Shown here piece after piece: positions 12,001 through 22,830 of a stretch of 64,000 nt of DNA; the stretch's first letter is position 1, and every line of letters begins with the position of its first letter. This DNA comes from Acanthosoma haemorrhoidale (Eukaryota > Arthropoda > Insecta > Hemiptera > Acanthosomatidae). The stretch spans positions 116,956,869-117,020,868 of the forward strand of contig OV884013.1 in the NCBI GenBank assembly GCA_930367205.1, read 5' to 3'. Made by a program: the position numbers and the translations under genes. The notes under the pieces are model-generated. The model was given only the letters and a program-made list of their open reading frames with translations. It was not told the DNA's origin and made no database searches.

Positions 12001-12128
12001 AAACGGAGCTTTTGTCTCCTCATTTATTCTTATCTTTTAATCGAATAACCCGGGGAAAAAAACTGTTAATGTCACATGTTAAAGGATGAATAAATATGAT
12101 GGTGAATGAAATGATTTAAAACCTCCGT
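9006..12128. other. Long AT-rich region with one GC-richer island
   Basis: Most of this 3.1 kb is AT-rich and has no ORF over 60 codons. The stretch 11790-12010 is different: it is GC-richer, not repeated in the window, and holds an ATTTGCAT octamer at 11801-11808 and a GGTTAATTAG homeodomain-type core near 11857. It could be a conserved non-coding element; nothing shows this directly. Confidence 0.4.
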
Positions 12129-12336
<208 letters not shown>

Positions 12337-14581
12337 TTTTCCCGACACCGTCAGAGCTCACTAGGAGCACTGGTGCATTCGTAGAATAGCGGCCTTCCTG
12401 ATTATCATTATTCTGATTCCTGAAAGTCCACCTCTCATTCGCTGCGCACAGAAATCTACCAGCCAATATAATGTAGAAATTACGAGTTTTTTTTTTTATT
12501 TAGTTGGAATCAGACACTTGAGCCTAATACCCCCCCTCTCTATCACTCTCTCTCAATGATTGCTTGACTGTTCTAAGATGAATACTTGTATAAATATATT
12601 GTTGTGATATTAGAGATTGTGAAGTTTTCATATAAATATTTAATCCAACTTATCAAGAAGGCAAAATAAAAACAAGTGAGAGTGTATGAAAAAAAACAAA
12701 GGATGGTATAGTTGTTGTTGTATCATAATGAACACATACAACATAACTCTCTAGTTTTAGCCAGTTATAATTAGTTGTTGTTGTGGTACTGAAAGAACAC
12801 ACACAGTTAGACTCTGGTTTTGGGATCGGCCTGTGATACATGTTAGCTGTAAATTGTGAGTCAGAAAGAATTTAAAATTTCTTTTGGTTAGTGGTATTGG
12901 ACTTGGCAGAACCAAGAAGAGCCATTGCAAGAAAATAAAAAGAATTGATTTGGTTTGGAAATAATTGATGAGTATAAAAGAAGAAGAAGAAGCAAAATTG
13001 TAAACAAGTATTTATAAATAATTAATTTAAGTTTTTTTTGTAATTAAATTCATCTTTTTGCCAGATTTATTTTTGTTATTAGAACCTAATAGTAAATAGC
13101 AAATAAAATAAATTTTAAGTTAACAATAAAACTAATATATAAGAAGAACGTAATAATATATATTAAAATCTCAAGTAAGTTAATATATTGATATAAATGA
13201 TGTTTCCAAGATTTTCACACTTTTTTTTCATAATTCACATTTTTGAAATACAATAGCTAATGTCAACAAAAATAAATTCTTGAATATTGTTTTATCGATA
13301 ATATGGTACTAAAAAAAAAGAAAAGAAGTTGACTAAAGCGTATCGTAAAATTATAAACCAAATAACCGTAAGTATTGCTGATAGAGTAAGTATTAACATT
13401 TCCTTTAAGTTATATTCGGTGGTACTGGTGAGTCCTATGGCCGCAAGTAGTCTACAGGAAAACTTTATTTCTTCCCTATTCTTTTTTGGTAACATTTGCT
13501 GATGACACTGCAGTCCTGCCATCACCTTCAAATCCACCTTCACGTGATCGAAAATTACAGTAGGTGAATCGATTATTGTTCATTCAATATGGATTCGTCA
13601 GTAAATTTATAGACCATCACATGTTTACCATCACGTAACTCTTATTGTTCCTTAGTGTTTGTTGGATACTCAGCCTAAAGTCATGCAACCCACAATTGCT
13701 AAAAAAGTAAAATTTGGGACGTATTCGACCTTGCTTCGGGTTATGTACTTCATATCCGATTCATTAACATTGGCATATCATACGGTAGTGTAACAATTAA
13801 GTTTCATATATAATTATTTTAGGTAGCTTTTCATATATGCTACGATACGGAAGTAAAAAGCTGTCTGATCAATGACAATTGTTGACTGCCGAACAGCTGA
13901 CTTGGTGCCACCTCACGTGGGCAGGACCTGGCCTTGCGCCTTGGCTTATGGAGATCTGATTTGTTTCGGTTAATTAGCGATGTGTACTTATGAATAAATA
14001 ATTATAACGGGCGTGATCCTCATTAAAAAAGATAAACACACTTCTTTTGTCTCTTTGGAGGCCAACCATTTTTTTTATCACCTTCTTATAAACACGATTT
14101 ATTAATTTTTTTTTTTTTCAACTTCACGCTATATCAAACAGCATTGAAAATTTAAACTTCAAAATGCCCTATAGCGTCCTTGGCGGTTTCTCATAATCGA
14201 AATCTGAGATAAGGGTCCCTATAAGGAGTCGTGTGGGTGCACGAGCTGTCGCCATTTAATTCATCAGAAAGTATCCCTCCGGAAGTGGATACAATGGTAC
14301 AACAGCAGTTTCTGAAAACCATGCTTGAATGATCATCAGGAAAAGGGTCCAAGTGGCTGTGTAAGTGCCTCATTTATCCAATTCACGAAATCAATACTAT
14401 TTATAAGTCCGCACATTTCAACCATTGACGTTCATGATACTTTAATCTTCTCCCAGATCAAAGCAATGGTGTTATATTTTTCTTTCATTTTTGTTGAGTG
14501 AGCAATTGGTATTGATCCGTATTTATTCCCATTGCGTAGAAGAACACATTTCAAATTTCACTTTGAGCTGTCTATAAATAG
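12337..14581. other. AT-rich DNA with two GC-richer patches
   Basis: No gene can be supported. At 13860-13985 a patch holds AACAGCTG, TCACGTGG and GGTTAATTAGC, that is two E-boxes and a homeodomain-type core. At 14185-14400 a patch reads open in more than one minus-strand frame for 35-60 codons and has no recognised family. Confidence 0.35.
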
Positions 14582-15299
14582 CTATCTTTAAATTTAAATA
14601 AAACAAAGTGAGTGTGAGATATCATCAAAATTTTTATTCGTTTGAAAGGCCTATTGATGCCATTATGTATGGAATATAACATCGTGCAAATGTCTGTCGC
14701 AGCTTCGCTGGGTGGTACGCATCCGAAATGTCCAATTTTCCATGACTGGCGCATAAATCGGACTGAATTTGACCGATGGCATGGGTTATGTTGGCTTTGA
14801 GGACCGCTGTGATTTGTGGCTTATTCACATAGACCTGCGACATACGAGTTCACATCACCTCCACGTGAGATGACCACACGTCGTTGTCTATGGTCGTTTA
14901 CCTTCAGCTCCTGGGTCAGTTAAATTTTGTACGGGTGCATGCCCAAGCCACGACGCAAAATTTGCTAAGTTGTGGTCTGCGAAAGACCGAGTTCTTGTGA
15001 GCGACGCGAAATCGACTGCCACAGATTCTCCTGCATACTCTCACGGACAGCGGCGATGTTTTCGGCAGATCTCGCGTTTCGTCGACGTACGGGTGTTGAT
15101 TAATTGTTTCCTGAACCATTAGACTCAAATTTATCCACCACACACCCATATTGATAAAACAATTTTATCATTTGCACGTGTAGTTGAACGCTATATCCGT
15201 CCGTGGTGATTTGGCAAAACGGACTGAATAAATGACAGATGCAGCTTCAACAATATGGCCGCTATCAACTGTCAAAGTTCAAAAGTCCCTATTGGAAGG
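14582..15299 (-). mobile_element. Mariner-like family 2, internally deleted copy A
   Basis: On the minus strand the copy begins CTTCCAATAGGGACTT, contains remnants of the transposase N-terminus (near 15120-14950) and ends with SKPQITAVLKANITHAIGQI-like sequence (near 14830-14760), the C-terminal part after the third catalytic Asp. The catalytic core between is gone. Copy B at 44021-44853 shares the junction near CACGTGGAGGT, so both come from one deleted lineage. Terminal inverted repeats were not confirmed at the 14582 end. Confidence 0.7.
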
Positions 15300-15531
15300 T
15301 GCTTATTATGTCATTTAAAACTGCACGTTAAAAAAAAACCTAATCTAAAAAAGTATAGCAGATATAGAACAACTGATTTCATATTTAAATTCAGCGCCTC
15401 AAATATTACTAAAATAAGTTCTGAAATCCTAGGCACCAAAGAAAAAGTCTTGCAGGCCGGTTTTATTAAGAAGTTTTTTAGATTAAAAAAAATCGTTCTA
15501 AATAAAAACCATAATAATATCTTCACTATAC

Positions 15532-15727
15532 TGAGTCTTTGCACCATAAGAACTGAGACTTTGCATCATAAGAACTGAGACTTTGCACCATAAGAACTGA
15601 GACTTTGCACCATAAGAACTGAGACTTTGCACCATAAGAACTGAGACTTTGCACCTTAAGAACTGAGACTTTGCACCATAAGAACTGAGACTTTGCACCA
15701 TAAGAACTGAGACTTTGCACCTTAAGA
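15532..15727. repeat. 22-bp minisatellite, nine units
   Basis: The unit ACTTTGCACCATAAGAACTG plus two bases is repeated nine times with very few changes. Unit 2 has CATC, and units 6 and 9 have CCTTAAG. Near identity suggests recent expansion. Because 22 is not a multiple of 3 and no phase creates a stop, two overlapping minus-strand frames stay open through it; these are not genes. Confidence 0.95.
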
Positions 15728-16851
15728 AGAAACGTTTATTTCACATTTAGTTCATTATTTGATGGTATCCGAGCCGCTTTAAATTTTTTTAAATTTTGTG
15801 CATTGTAATATATATAGTATATAACAAAAATTCTAATGAAATAATAAAAGATATATTAGTCTACATTTCTTTCCAGCGCATGTTATTTATTTTTTTTTTT
15901 TTTGACTTCTCCAGATCGTTGTCAAGTCCTCTTTGACAAAAACTTGTACCTCGTTAAAGTAACGCCTAGTTCATTGTTAGCCGTCAAAATGGGCGTGTCT
16001 TGTATTACTGCACCGCTCTCTATGACATGTAATTATTACAACTCTCATACCAAAATGGGAGTTATTTTTCTAATCAAGCAAGGATAGTGATTGAAAAAAA
16101 AATTGAAGAAATGTGAAACGTATGGCTTGAGCCAGCCACGACATAGATAGGTGGGTTTGAAATTAATCATTAATTTTACGATGTCGGCGAGCGACTCTTT
16201 ACCTTCGACTAGGGAGTTATGATCCCCAGTAGATTACATGACTCTGCTCTTCCCTGCATTCCTCAAACATTCGCCTAGGATTCCATCTATTCAATTAATG
16301 TGCTTTCCATGTTGCTACATCCCTGCGGGAAGTCAACTCAAATAAATTCCCAAATTTGGAAGCCAAAAATAGGAATCGCGAATTGCCACTTAAGCTGATT
16401 TTATTACTTTTTATAGCGTAATAATTATTTTAAGTTTTCTCATAACCATTTGAACAGTACATACCAAAATCACGCAGATTCAAGTAATTGTTTCTGTATA
16501 TCAATTCTTCACTTTTATTTCGTGTATATATTTAAAGTAATAAAATTTAGTTTTTAATTGAGAAAATTAAAAATAAATCTTTAATCCATTTCAAGGTTTT
16601 TGTATGACTCTTATTGATACGTGATAATTTATTTTAATTACTTTTCATTTTCTACAAATATCTTTTATTAATGATGTTACATAACCAGTCGACGTTTCAC
16701 CTATTCGGGCGTACTCGGGGTTTTGAATGATCTTATCTTTGAATTCATTATTACATTCTTTTATCATTATATAACTAATTGCTAATTTTTTTTTACTATC
16801 CAACTCACAGGCACTGATGTTTTATTATTCATTTGTGTCCATTAAAGTCTC
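15728..16851. other. Intergenic DNA, no gene seen
   Basis: AT-rich with a somewhat GC-richer patch at 16140-16380. Nothing recognisable. Confidence 0.4.
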
Positions 16852-17262
16852 AGAATGTGATACGGTATTACTCATCAGGATGTGATACGGTAATACTCAT
16901 CAGGATGTGATACGGTACTACTTATCAGGATGTGATACCGTATCACTTATCAGGATGTGATACCGTATCACTTATCAGGATGTGATACCGTATCACTTAT
17001 CAGGATGTGATACCGTATTACTTATCAGGATGTGATACCGTATTACTTATCAGGATGTGATACCGTATTACTTATCAGGATGTGATACCGTATTACTTAT
17101 CAGGATGTGAAACAGTATTACTTATCAGGATATGAACCGTATTACTTATCAGGATATGAACCGTATTACTTATCAGGATGCTATACCGTATTACTTATCA
17201 GGATGTTATACGGTACTACTTATCAGGATGTGATACCGTATTACTTATCAGGATGTGATTGA
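16852..17262. repeat. 25-bp satellite array, about 16 units, with internal dyad
   Basis: Units have the form GGATGTGATACCGTATTACT plus TATCA. The commonest early variants contain GTGATAC-C-GTATCAC, an inverted repeat of 7-bp arms around one base. Variants are ordered. Units 1-3 carry CGGTA, units 4-6 carry CCGTATCAC (full dyad), units 7-10 carry CCGTATTAC, and later units include two 24-bp ones (GGATATGAACC) and a return to CGGTA. There are no unique spacers, so it is not a CRISPR-like array. Confidence 0.95.
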
Positions 17263-17782
17263 TTAATGATTGTCATATTTTGAGTATCGTTGGAACATCA
17301 ATTTAAACTACCATTCCAAATAGCATTCCTCAAGAAAAAAATGTGATCTTGTCCTGTTGTTGTGGCAGTTTTAATGACTTATTTTAACAAAATACAAATT
17401 ATACATTGCTAAATCAGAATATCTTTTGTTTCCCTACTCAAATATTTTATAATAGTACATTTTTTTTTAAATACGGACTAATTAATTTATTAATTATGCT
17501 GCGTTTTTTATGACTGGAGGAATGGGTTTTAAATCTTTAGCTGAGCCCCCTGCACTAAGACTAGTAAGAGTAGAAAGACACTCGGCAGAAAACTTGGGCT
17601 TGAAAGAAATTATAAAGACTAGGAATTGGGACTGTCAATATTTTCCCCTCATGTCCTGAATGAATGAATAATTTAAATATGGTTTGAATGAATGAGGTAA
17701 TGTAATTAGTAAATATGCTACAAATGCAATCTATTATCACAATGATCTATTATACTTCTAGGGCTATTGTAATTTTTATTTT
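17263..17782. other. AT-rich DNA, no gene seen
   Basis: Nothing recognisable apart from short homopolymer runs. Confidence 0.4.
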
Positions 17783-17793
17783 AAAGATTTAAT
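17783..17793. repeat. Target-site duplication, left
   Basis: AAAGATTTAAT, repeated exactly at 18198-18208 on the other side of a Jockey A copy. Confidence 0.8.
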
Positions 17794-18197
17794 TCCAACC
17801 ACCCTAGTCCTCTAGCACAGTCATTGCACTGCACCACTCATCCCTATAATCCTCCTCGGAGACTGAAACGGCAGTGGCCTCGTGACCTGCTATAAATGCG
17901 TGACAGTGGGAGTCCTGGCTATAGCTAGTTTCACCAATCATGTCCTGAGCGTCTGTGGCTCTCGCGCTCTTGGTCAGCGTCCACTGGCTCGTAATCCGGT
18001 GATGCTGCTGACAGAGGAGCTTGGAGGACTTCCCAAGACTCCGCTTCCTCTTCCGCATGAGAGGTAGCGGTGACAAACATGTGGATTTGGGACGCCTCTG
18101 GGCTTTTTTGTAAATACGGTATGAATGAGAACATTTATATCAATTACTTATTGCCTAATAGATAGTAATTTTAGCACAATAAAGAATATTATATATC
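17794..18197 (+). mobile_element. Jockey family A, 404-bp 5'-truncated insertion with TSD
   Basis: This copy starts inside the ORF2 tail/3' UTR module and ends in AATAAAGAATATTATATATC. It is bracketed by an exact 11-bp duplication, which makes it the best-bounded Jockey insertion in the window and defines the true 3' end of family A. The sequence is non-coding, and the open frames on either strand (61-90 codons) are coincidental. Confidence 0.85.
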
Positions 18198-18208
18198 AAA
18201 GATTTAAT
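18198..18208. repeat. Target-site duplication, right
   Basis: AAAGATTTAAT, identical to 17783-17793. Confidence 0.8.
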
Positions 18209-19874
18209 ATCTCAATGGTATCGTTTCTGTCACGGTTATGTTAGGACGACACCGAGCCTTTCTGACATACTAAATGTATTTATTCCCATGTCATGTTATG
18301 TCATTGTTCGACATTATTACCCTAGATTATGTCATTGGAGCTGTCAATAAAATACTATAGAATTCTTTAAATGAGATTTCAATTGCTCAAATTTGTTTGG
18401 AAAATCGTTTACATATTAGTTGTTGCTTGGAGTTATTATATTTTTCTTACCCTTATTGTTGAGCGGAGTTGGAGAGAGAATTGGGGGCCTATTGAAGCCG
18501 GTAATGGTCGCCGTACGAGGTTACGAGTGTAGAGCGCTCGTGATGCCTGGCCCTGATGAGGTACCGCAGTCAAACGTACACAAACTCACCGTGGGAGAGA
18601 ACAGCTCAGATCTGAGGCACGCCATTTCTCAAACAGGGCCTCATCAATCAACTTCAATCACTGCACACTACCACCGATCACAGCTCGCTCTAAAACGGAT
18701 ACCCTTTCAGCGGAAACGGCACAGCTCACTGCTTTATCGATTCTTTATTAGCATCACAGGAAGCTAAGGGTTCTTTCCAATGCAGATCGCCCTGTGTAAT
18801 ATAACTCCAATGTTACATATGACAATGAAATTTCACACCGGATTTTCTTATTTGAAAAGTTATCTGCTTGTTCAGCCAAAGATCACCAACCTCACCATTA
18901 TTTTGTTATATCCATATTATGTATACATCCACAACTTATGTACAAGCAACCATATGATCATGTTTCATACTGGTCAGTATTCTACCATGAAGAATTAGAG
19001 GAGGAGGACATCTAGTTATGAATTCATGATAATATACAGTGAAATTATTTATTAGATAATTTATGTAATAAATATCGGTAGCTACTTCCTTATCCGTATT
19101 TTAGTGCAGTAAAAAACCCAAAATGTGTAACTCCTAAAACATGAAAAAAATCTTGTTTGTTTAATTTATAATATTCTTACATCGAAAGATTTATCTAAAC
19201 TTAATTGAATCATACTAAATTCGAAAAAACAATATTTTTTTTTATGTAATAACTAAAAAAAATAAATAAATAAATAGTAAGTGATGCTAGAAAAAAATTA
19301 TTGGTATATTAAGTCAAAAATATTTAAAAAAAAAATAATAATGATAATAAATAAACAATTGAAAATAAATCACTTCTATAAAATTGTACAGTGTCGTACA
19401 TTTTAATTTTTTTCCCCACAGGCTGTGTCAGACGGTTTTTAACATTGAAAAGGTTGTACGTTCTGGTTTCTGGTCAATGGCGTCGTTTTTAGCAAAAGTA
19501 GCCAGTATTTTTATCAATTACAGAGTCAAATTTTGCATTTTACATTCTTTCCTTGTCGAATTTCAGTTTTTCGGACAGTTAAATTATTTTAAATCTGTGA
19601 ATTTAAGTTGAGATTTCTGGTTTTCAACCTAGATAGGATGGTCAGGTGTAGTTAATGATAAATTCGATGTAATGTATGGCGAATTAAGAATGTTTTAATA
19701 CAAACCTATTTGATATAAATATAGTAATTTCATTTGTAAATAGAAATTTAATTTAGCGGATTTTTCGTTTTTTGCTTAAAAAAAAAAATTATATAAAATT
19801 GGATCAATTATGCCAGTGAAATATAAAGCGGATTAGTGGAATTGATCTCAACAAGTACAAAATTTTACCAGTAT
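18209..19874. other. Intergenic DNA with one GC-richer ORF-bearing patch
   Basis: A 115-codon plus-strand frame at 18420-18767 begins with a hydrophobic stretch (LGVIIFFLPLLLSGVG) that resembles a signal peptide, then becomes basic and polar. I recognise no family, and its composition does not argue strongly for coding. The rest, to 19874, is AT-rich with A/T runs and no gene seen. Confidence 0.3.
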
Positions 19875-20080
19875 TTTAGTAATAAAAAATGATCTCTCTT
19901 TAAATGTGTAGGGCAACGTTAAATAAAGAATCATTTCAATCTTATTTTATAAAATTTTAGTGCCAAATTTCAGTTTTTCCAAATTTCAACAATTCTCACC
20001 CCATGTGAAACCTCCTTTGTCGGTATGAAAAAGAAATGACTTCAATTTGAGGTGCATCCAAAAAAGGTTTACCAGATCAA
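19875..20080. repeat. Inverted repeat, left arm
   Basis: About 200 bp here reappear reversed at 20393-20625. Landmarks are ATTTCAATCTTATTTTA, CACCCCATGTGAAACCTCC and GAGGTGCATCC. The arms have small indels and an estimated 85-90% identity by eye, with about 310 bp between them. Confidence 0.8.
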
Positions 20081-20392
20081 AAAAGGAAAAGATTAGTGAA
20101 ATGTATGGCGTGTGAAAAGTATGCTAATTTTGCTAAATATGTCGTTCTAAAATTAATTTAATTTAAGTAACTTGTGCGTTTGCGTTACATTTTGATTATT
20201 TACTTTTCAAAAAAAAAATATATATATAATTGAGTTCATAATTGATCTTAGAACTAATCCAATTATGTACAAATATAATTTTATTACTGACTGGGGTAGA
20301 TTTTTCATCATAATGAAAAAATTTAATTATTCAAATTTGGAGCTGCAAGAACAATATAAACATATAGTTCTGATAGGTAAGATTTAGAAGCT

Positions 20393-20625
20393 CGTTTCAA
20401 GGTAGACCAGCTTTTGTGGATGCACCTCAAAATGAAACCACTTCTTTTCTATACCCACAAAGGAGGTTTCACATGGGGTGAGAATGGTCGAAATTTGGGA
20501 AAACTGAAATTTGGCGCTAAAATTTTAAAAAATAAGATTGAAATGATTCTTCATGTAACGTTGGCCTACACATTTAAAGAGAGAACATTTTTTATTACTA
20601 CAATTTACTATCTAAAAATTCAATT
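20393..20625. repeat. Inverted repeat, right arm
   Basis: Reverse complement of 19875-20080 (GGATGCACCTC, GGAGGTTTCACATGGGGTG, TAAGATTGAAATGATTC). A transcript across both arms would form a hairpin of about 200 bp. Neither arm has coding features, and no transposase is present, so it is either a foldback-type element or a local inverted duplication. Confidence 0.8.
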
Positions 20626-21592
20626 TGACTAGTCAATTAACTGGTCAAAAATTTTTACTAGATGCTAAACTAATTATAAATATAAAAAATATATTTTGTT
20701 TTCTTTCTGGATACATAACTTCTAACTTAAAGACAATCTCCTGCTGCGAACGCTAGCCGATAGAATTAATAAGAATCTCGCCTCGGCTATAAATAATCTG
20801 AAACATTTTCATACAAATACATTATTTATACAGTTAGTATAATAGGGCCCATTACGTAAGTTGTGAACACAATTATTAGATTTTTCCATATATTATTAAC
20901 GTGAGTTATCTCGTTTGGAATATGTTCTGAAAGGATTTATTTATTTTGATTTAGCGCCCTGTTGGCGGGTATGCGGCTCACGTCCTCACAGGATCGAAAT
21001 ACAAGGACACAGAAGAGGGGTCATTTAAATAGCCCATTACCGGCAGTTTAAAAGGGCGCGCGCCGCCCCCCGAAAGGACACCCCCAAGACACCGCCTTTA
21101 GGATAAACCCATCGGAATTTATTATCGAGGGACGTTTCTGATGCAAATGTACGGTAAATCATGAGCGCCCTCTCCTTGCTGACCCCACCACCTCCCTTTT
21201 AAGGAATAAATAAGCCGAACGGTTTGGTTTATTAGTTTCACTCCGTCCGCGCCGAGGTCCTTAATCTTGTGGGATCGTGTGAAGCCGGGTCGAGGCGCTC
21301 GCACCACGAGTGCCTAGGATATTCGCTAATGGATCCTGAGTTACATGCATACTAATATCCTGTATTAATAATGTTTATCCTGCGGTGGTATTATTTATCC
21401 CTTACAGTCTCCCAGTGTGCCTTTACCACTCTTCGCATCCTTTAACAGCTGTTGTAAGAGCCGCTATACGTTCATTTGTGATGGTTTCTTGATTTTTTTT
21501 TTCTAACAAAAGTCAACTCTCCAGCCACTTTATGTGTTTCATTATCAAAGTTCAACAATACTTTAATAACATATACTAAAGAAAAATTATGT
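20626..21592. other. Intergenic DNA with a GC-rich island
   Basis: The island at about 20950-21320 is the most GC-rich part of this neighbourhood (GGGCGCGCGCCGCCCCCCG near 21053). It has an ATGCAAAT octamer at 21141-21148, and the minus-strand 61-codon frame over it has no motif. It is not repeated in the window. Candidate regulatory or conserved non-coding DNA. Confidence 0.4.
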
Positions 21593-21860
21593 GTTTTTAA
21601 TACTTTCATTGGAGAATGCGTAGAAGATCTGACGACCCAATGAAGCAAATCCAGTGCTTTTTTTTTATTATCACAAAGCAACAATTTAGGGCACTGGTTA
21701 GAAGATCTCCTGTACTGTTTTCAAATTTGAATATTTCTTTTCTCAGTTTTCCATTTAAATTTATAAAATTATAGAACCCAAGGGTTTCGGGCCGTACTTT
21801 GACTGCTAGACGCACAAAATTTTGCTTATCAGACCCAGAACCAGATAGTTTTCATAAATG
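21593..21860. repeat. Dispersed repeat R, uninterrupted copy
   Basis: The block with GCAAATCCAGTGC, CAACAATTTAG, TATTTCTTTTCTCAGTTTT and GGGCCGTACTTTGACTGCT recurs at 22195-22262 plus 22646-22830, where a Jockey B insertion splits it. A shorter echo (TACTTTCATTGGAGAATGC) recurs at about 21870-21900. The family is unknown. Confidence 0.7.
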
Positions 21861-22194
21861 GAAATACAAATACTTTCATTGGAGAATGCATAGAAGATCT
21901 GAAGATGCCGGAATTTCGATGATGTTGATTATACAATTGTCTTTCAAGAAACCTTACATATTTGTTCGCTATACAAATGGTCCAATCACCTAAAAAAATG
22001 AGTTTAAATCAAAACGTAGTTTGTTACAACGGTTGCAGCTCCCTTCAAAATGGCCACAGCATTTCTGTCTGTTTGTTTCTACGGTAATAGCTGTAAAAAT
22101 ATGTTGCAACGTTCTTGAAATTATAAAGTTGTAATCAACAACGCCCCAGATCGGATTATGAGCATATTAGAGACTGCTTAATAATGCAAATACC

Positions 22195-22830
22195 CCATGA
22201 GGCAAATCCAGAGCTTTTTATTTTCATTATCACTAAACAACAATTTAGTTCAAATAGTCTTTGATTTGTCTACGGTGGATGAATTCATTCAACGCAGACA
22301 TATTAAATTTTTCGACTCCCTGCAATACTTGACAAACCCGGTGTTTAACACGATAACCCCCGCTCCGTTATCCCATCGATTTGGGGGCAAGATCTAGTCG
22401 AGGTAGGAACGCTTTAGTCTTAGGTTCTAGTTTTAGGTTTTAGTTTTTCCCAAATTGTAAACTGAAGGTGAGCCCCATCACCTAGTATACATTGCATTTT
22501 TAATTTTAACGTCAATCTGATATTGTATTGTAACCCACCCTCCTTCGAATGCATCAGGGCATCGCAGTAAGAGGAGTAATTGTAAATTGAAATTTGTAAA
22601 ATTGTAAAAATGTTTATAAATTCAGAGGTTAAGGGGATAAAAAAAAAAAATGTACGGTACTGTTTTTAAATGTGAATATTTCTTTTCTCAGTTTTTCATT
22701 TAAATTTATAAAATTATAGAATCGGGCCGTACTTTGACTGCTGAACACACAAAATACACTTGCTTATCAGACCCAGAACAAGCCAGTTTTAATAAATCGA
22801 AACAGAAATTCCGGACATACTGAAGTTGAG
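22195..22830. repeat. Dispersed repeat R, copy interrupted by Jockey B
   Basis: The left part (22195-22262) and right part (22646-22830) match adjacent parts of 21593-21860. The uninterrupted copy therefore approximates the empty site for the insertion. Confidence 0.65.
22262..22645 (+). mobile_element. Jockey family B, short 5'-truncated copy
   Basis: Starts with STVDEFIQRRHIKFFDSLQY, the same ORF2 tail as at 8600-8700, then the 3' UTR (GTGAGCCCCATCACC) and an A-rich tail GGATAAAAAAAAAA. The reading frame is lost just after the LSHR motif. Confidence 0.75.

Noticed and set aside
16852..17262. CRISPR-like array
   Set aside because: Head-to-tail 25-bp units with no unique spacers, in eukaryotic DNA.
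18420..18767. Secreted protein with a signal-peptide-like start
   Set aside because: Only the first 16 residues look like a signal; the remainder has no cysteine pattern or domain, and no splice or promoter evidence supports it.
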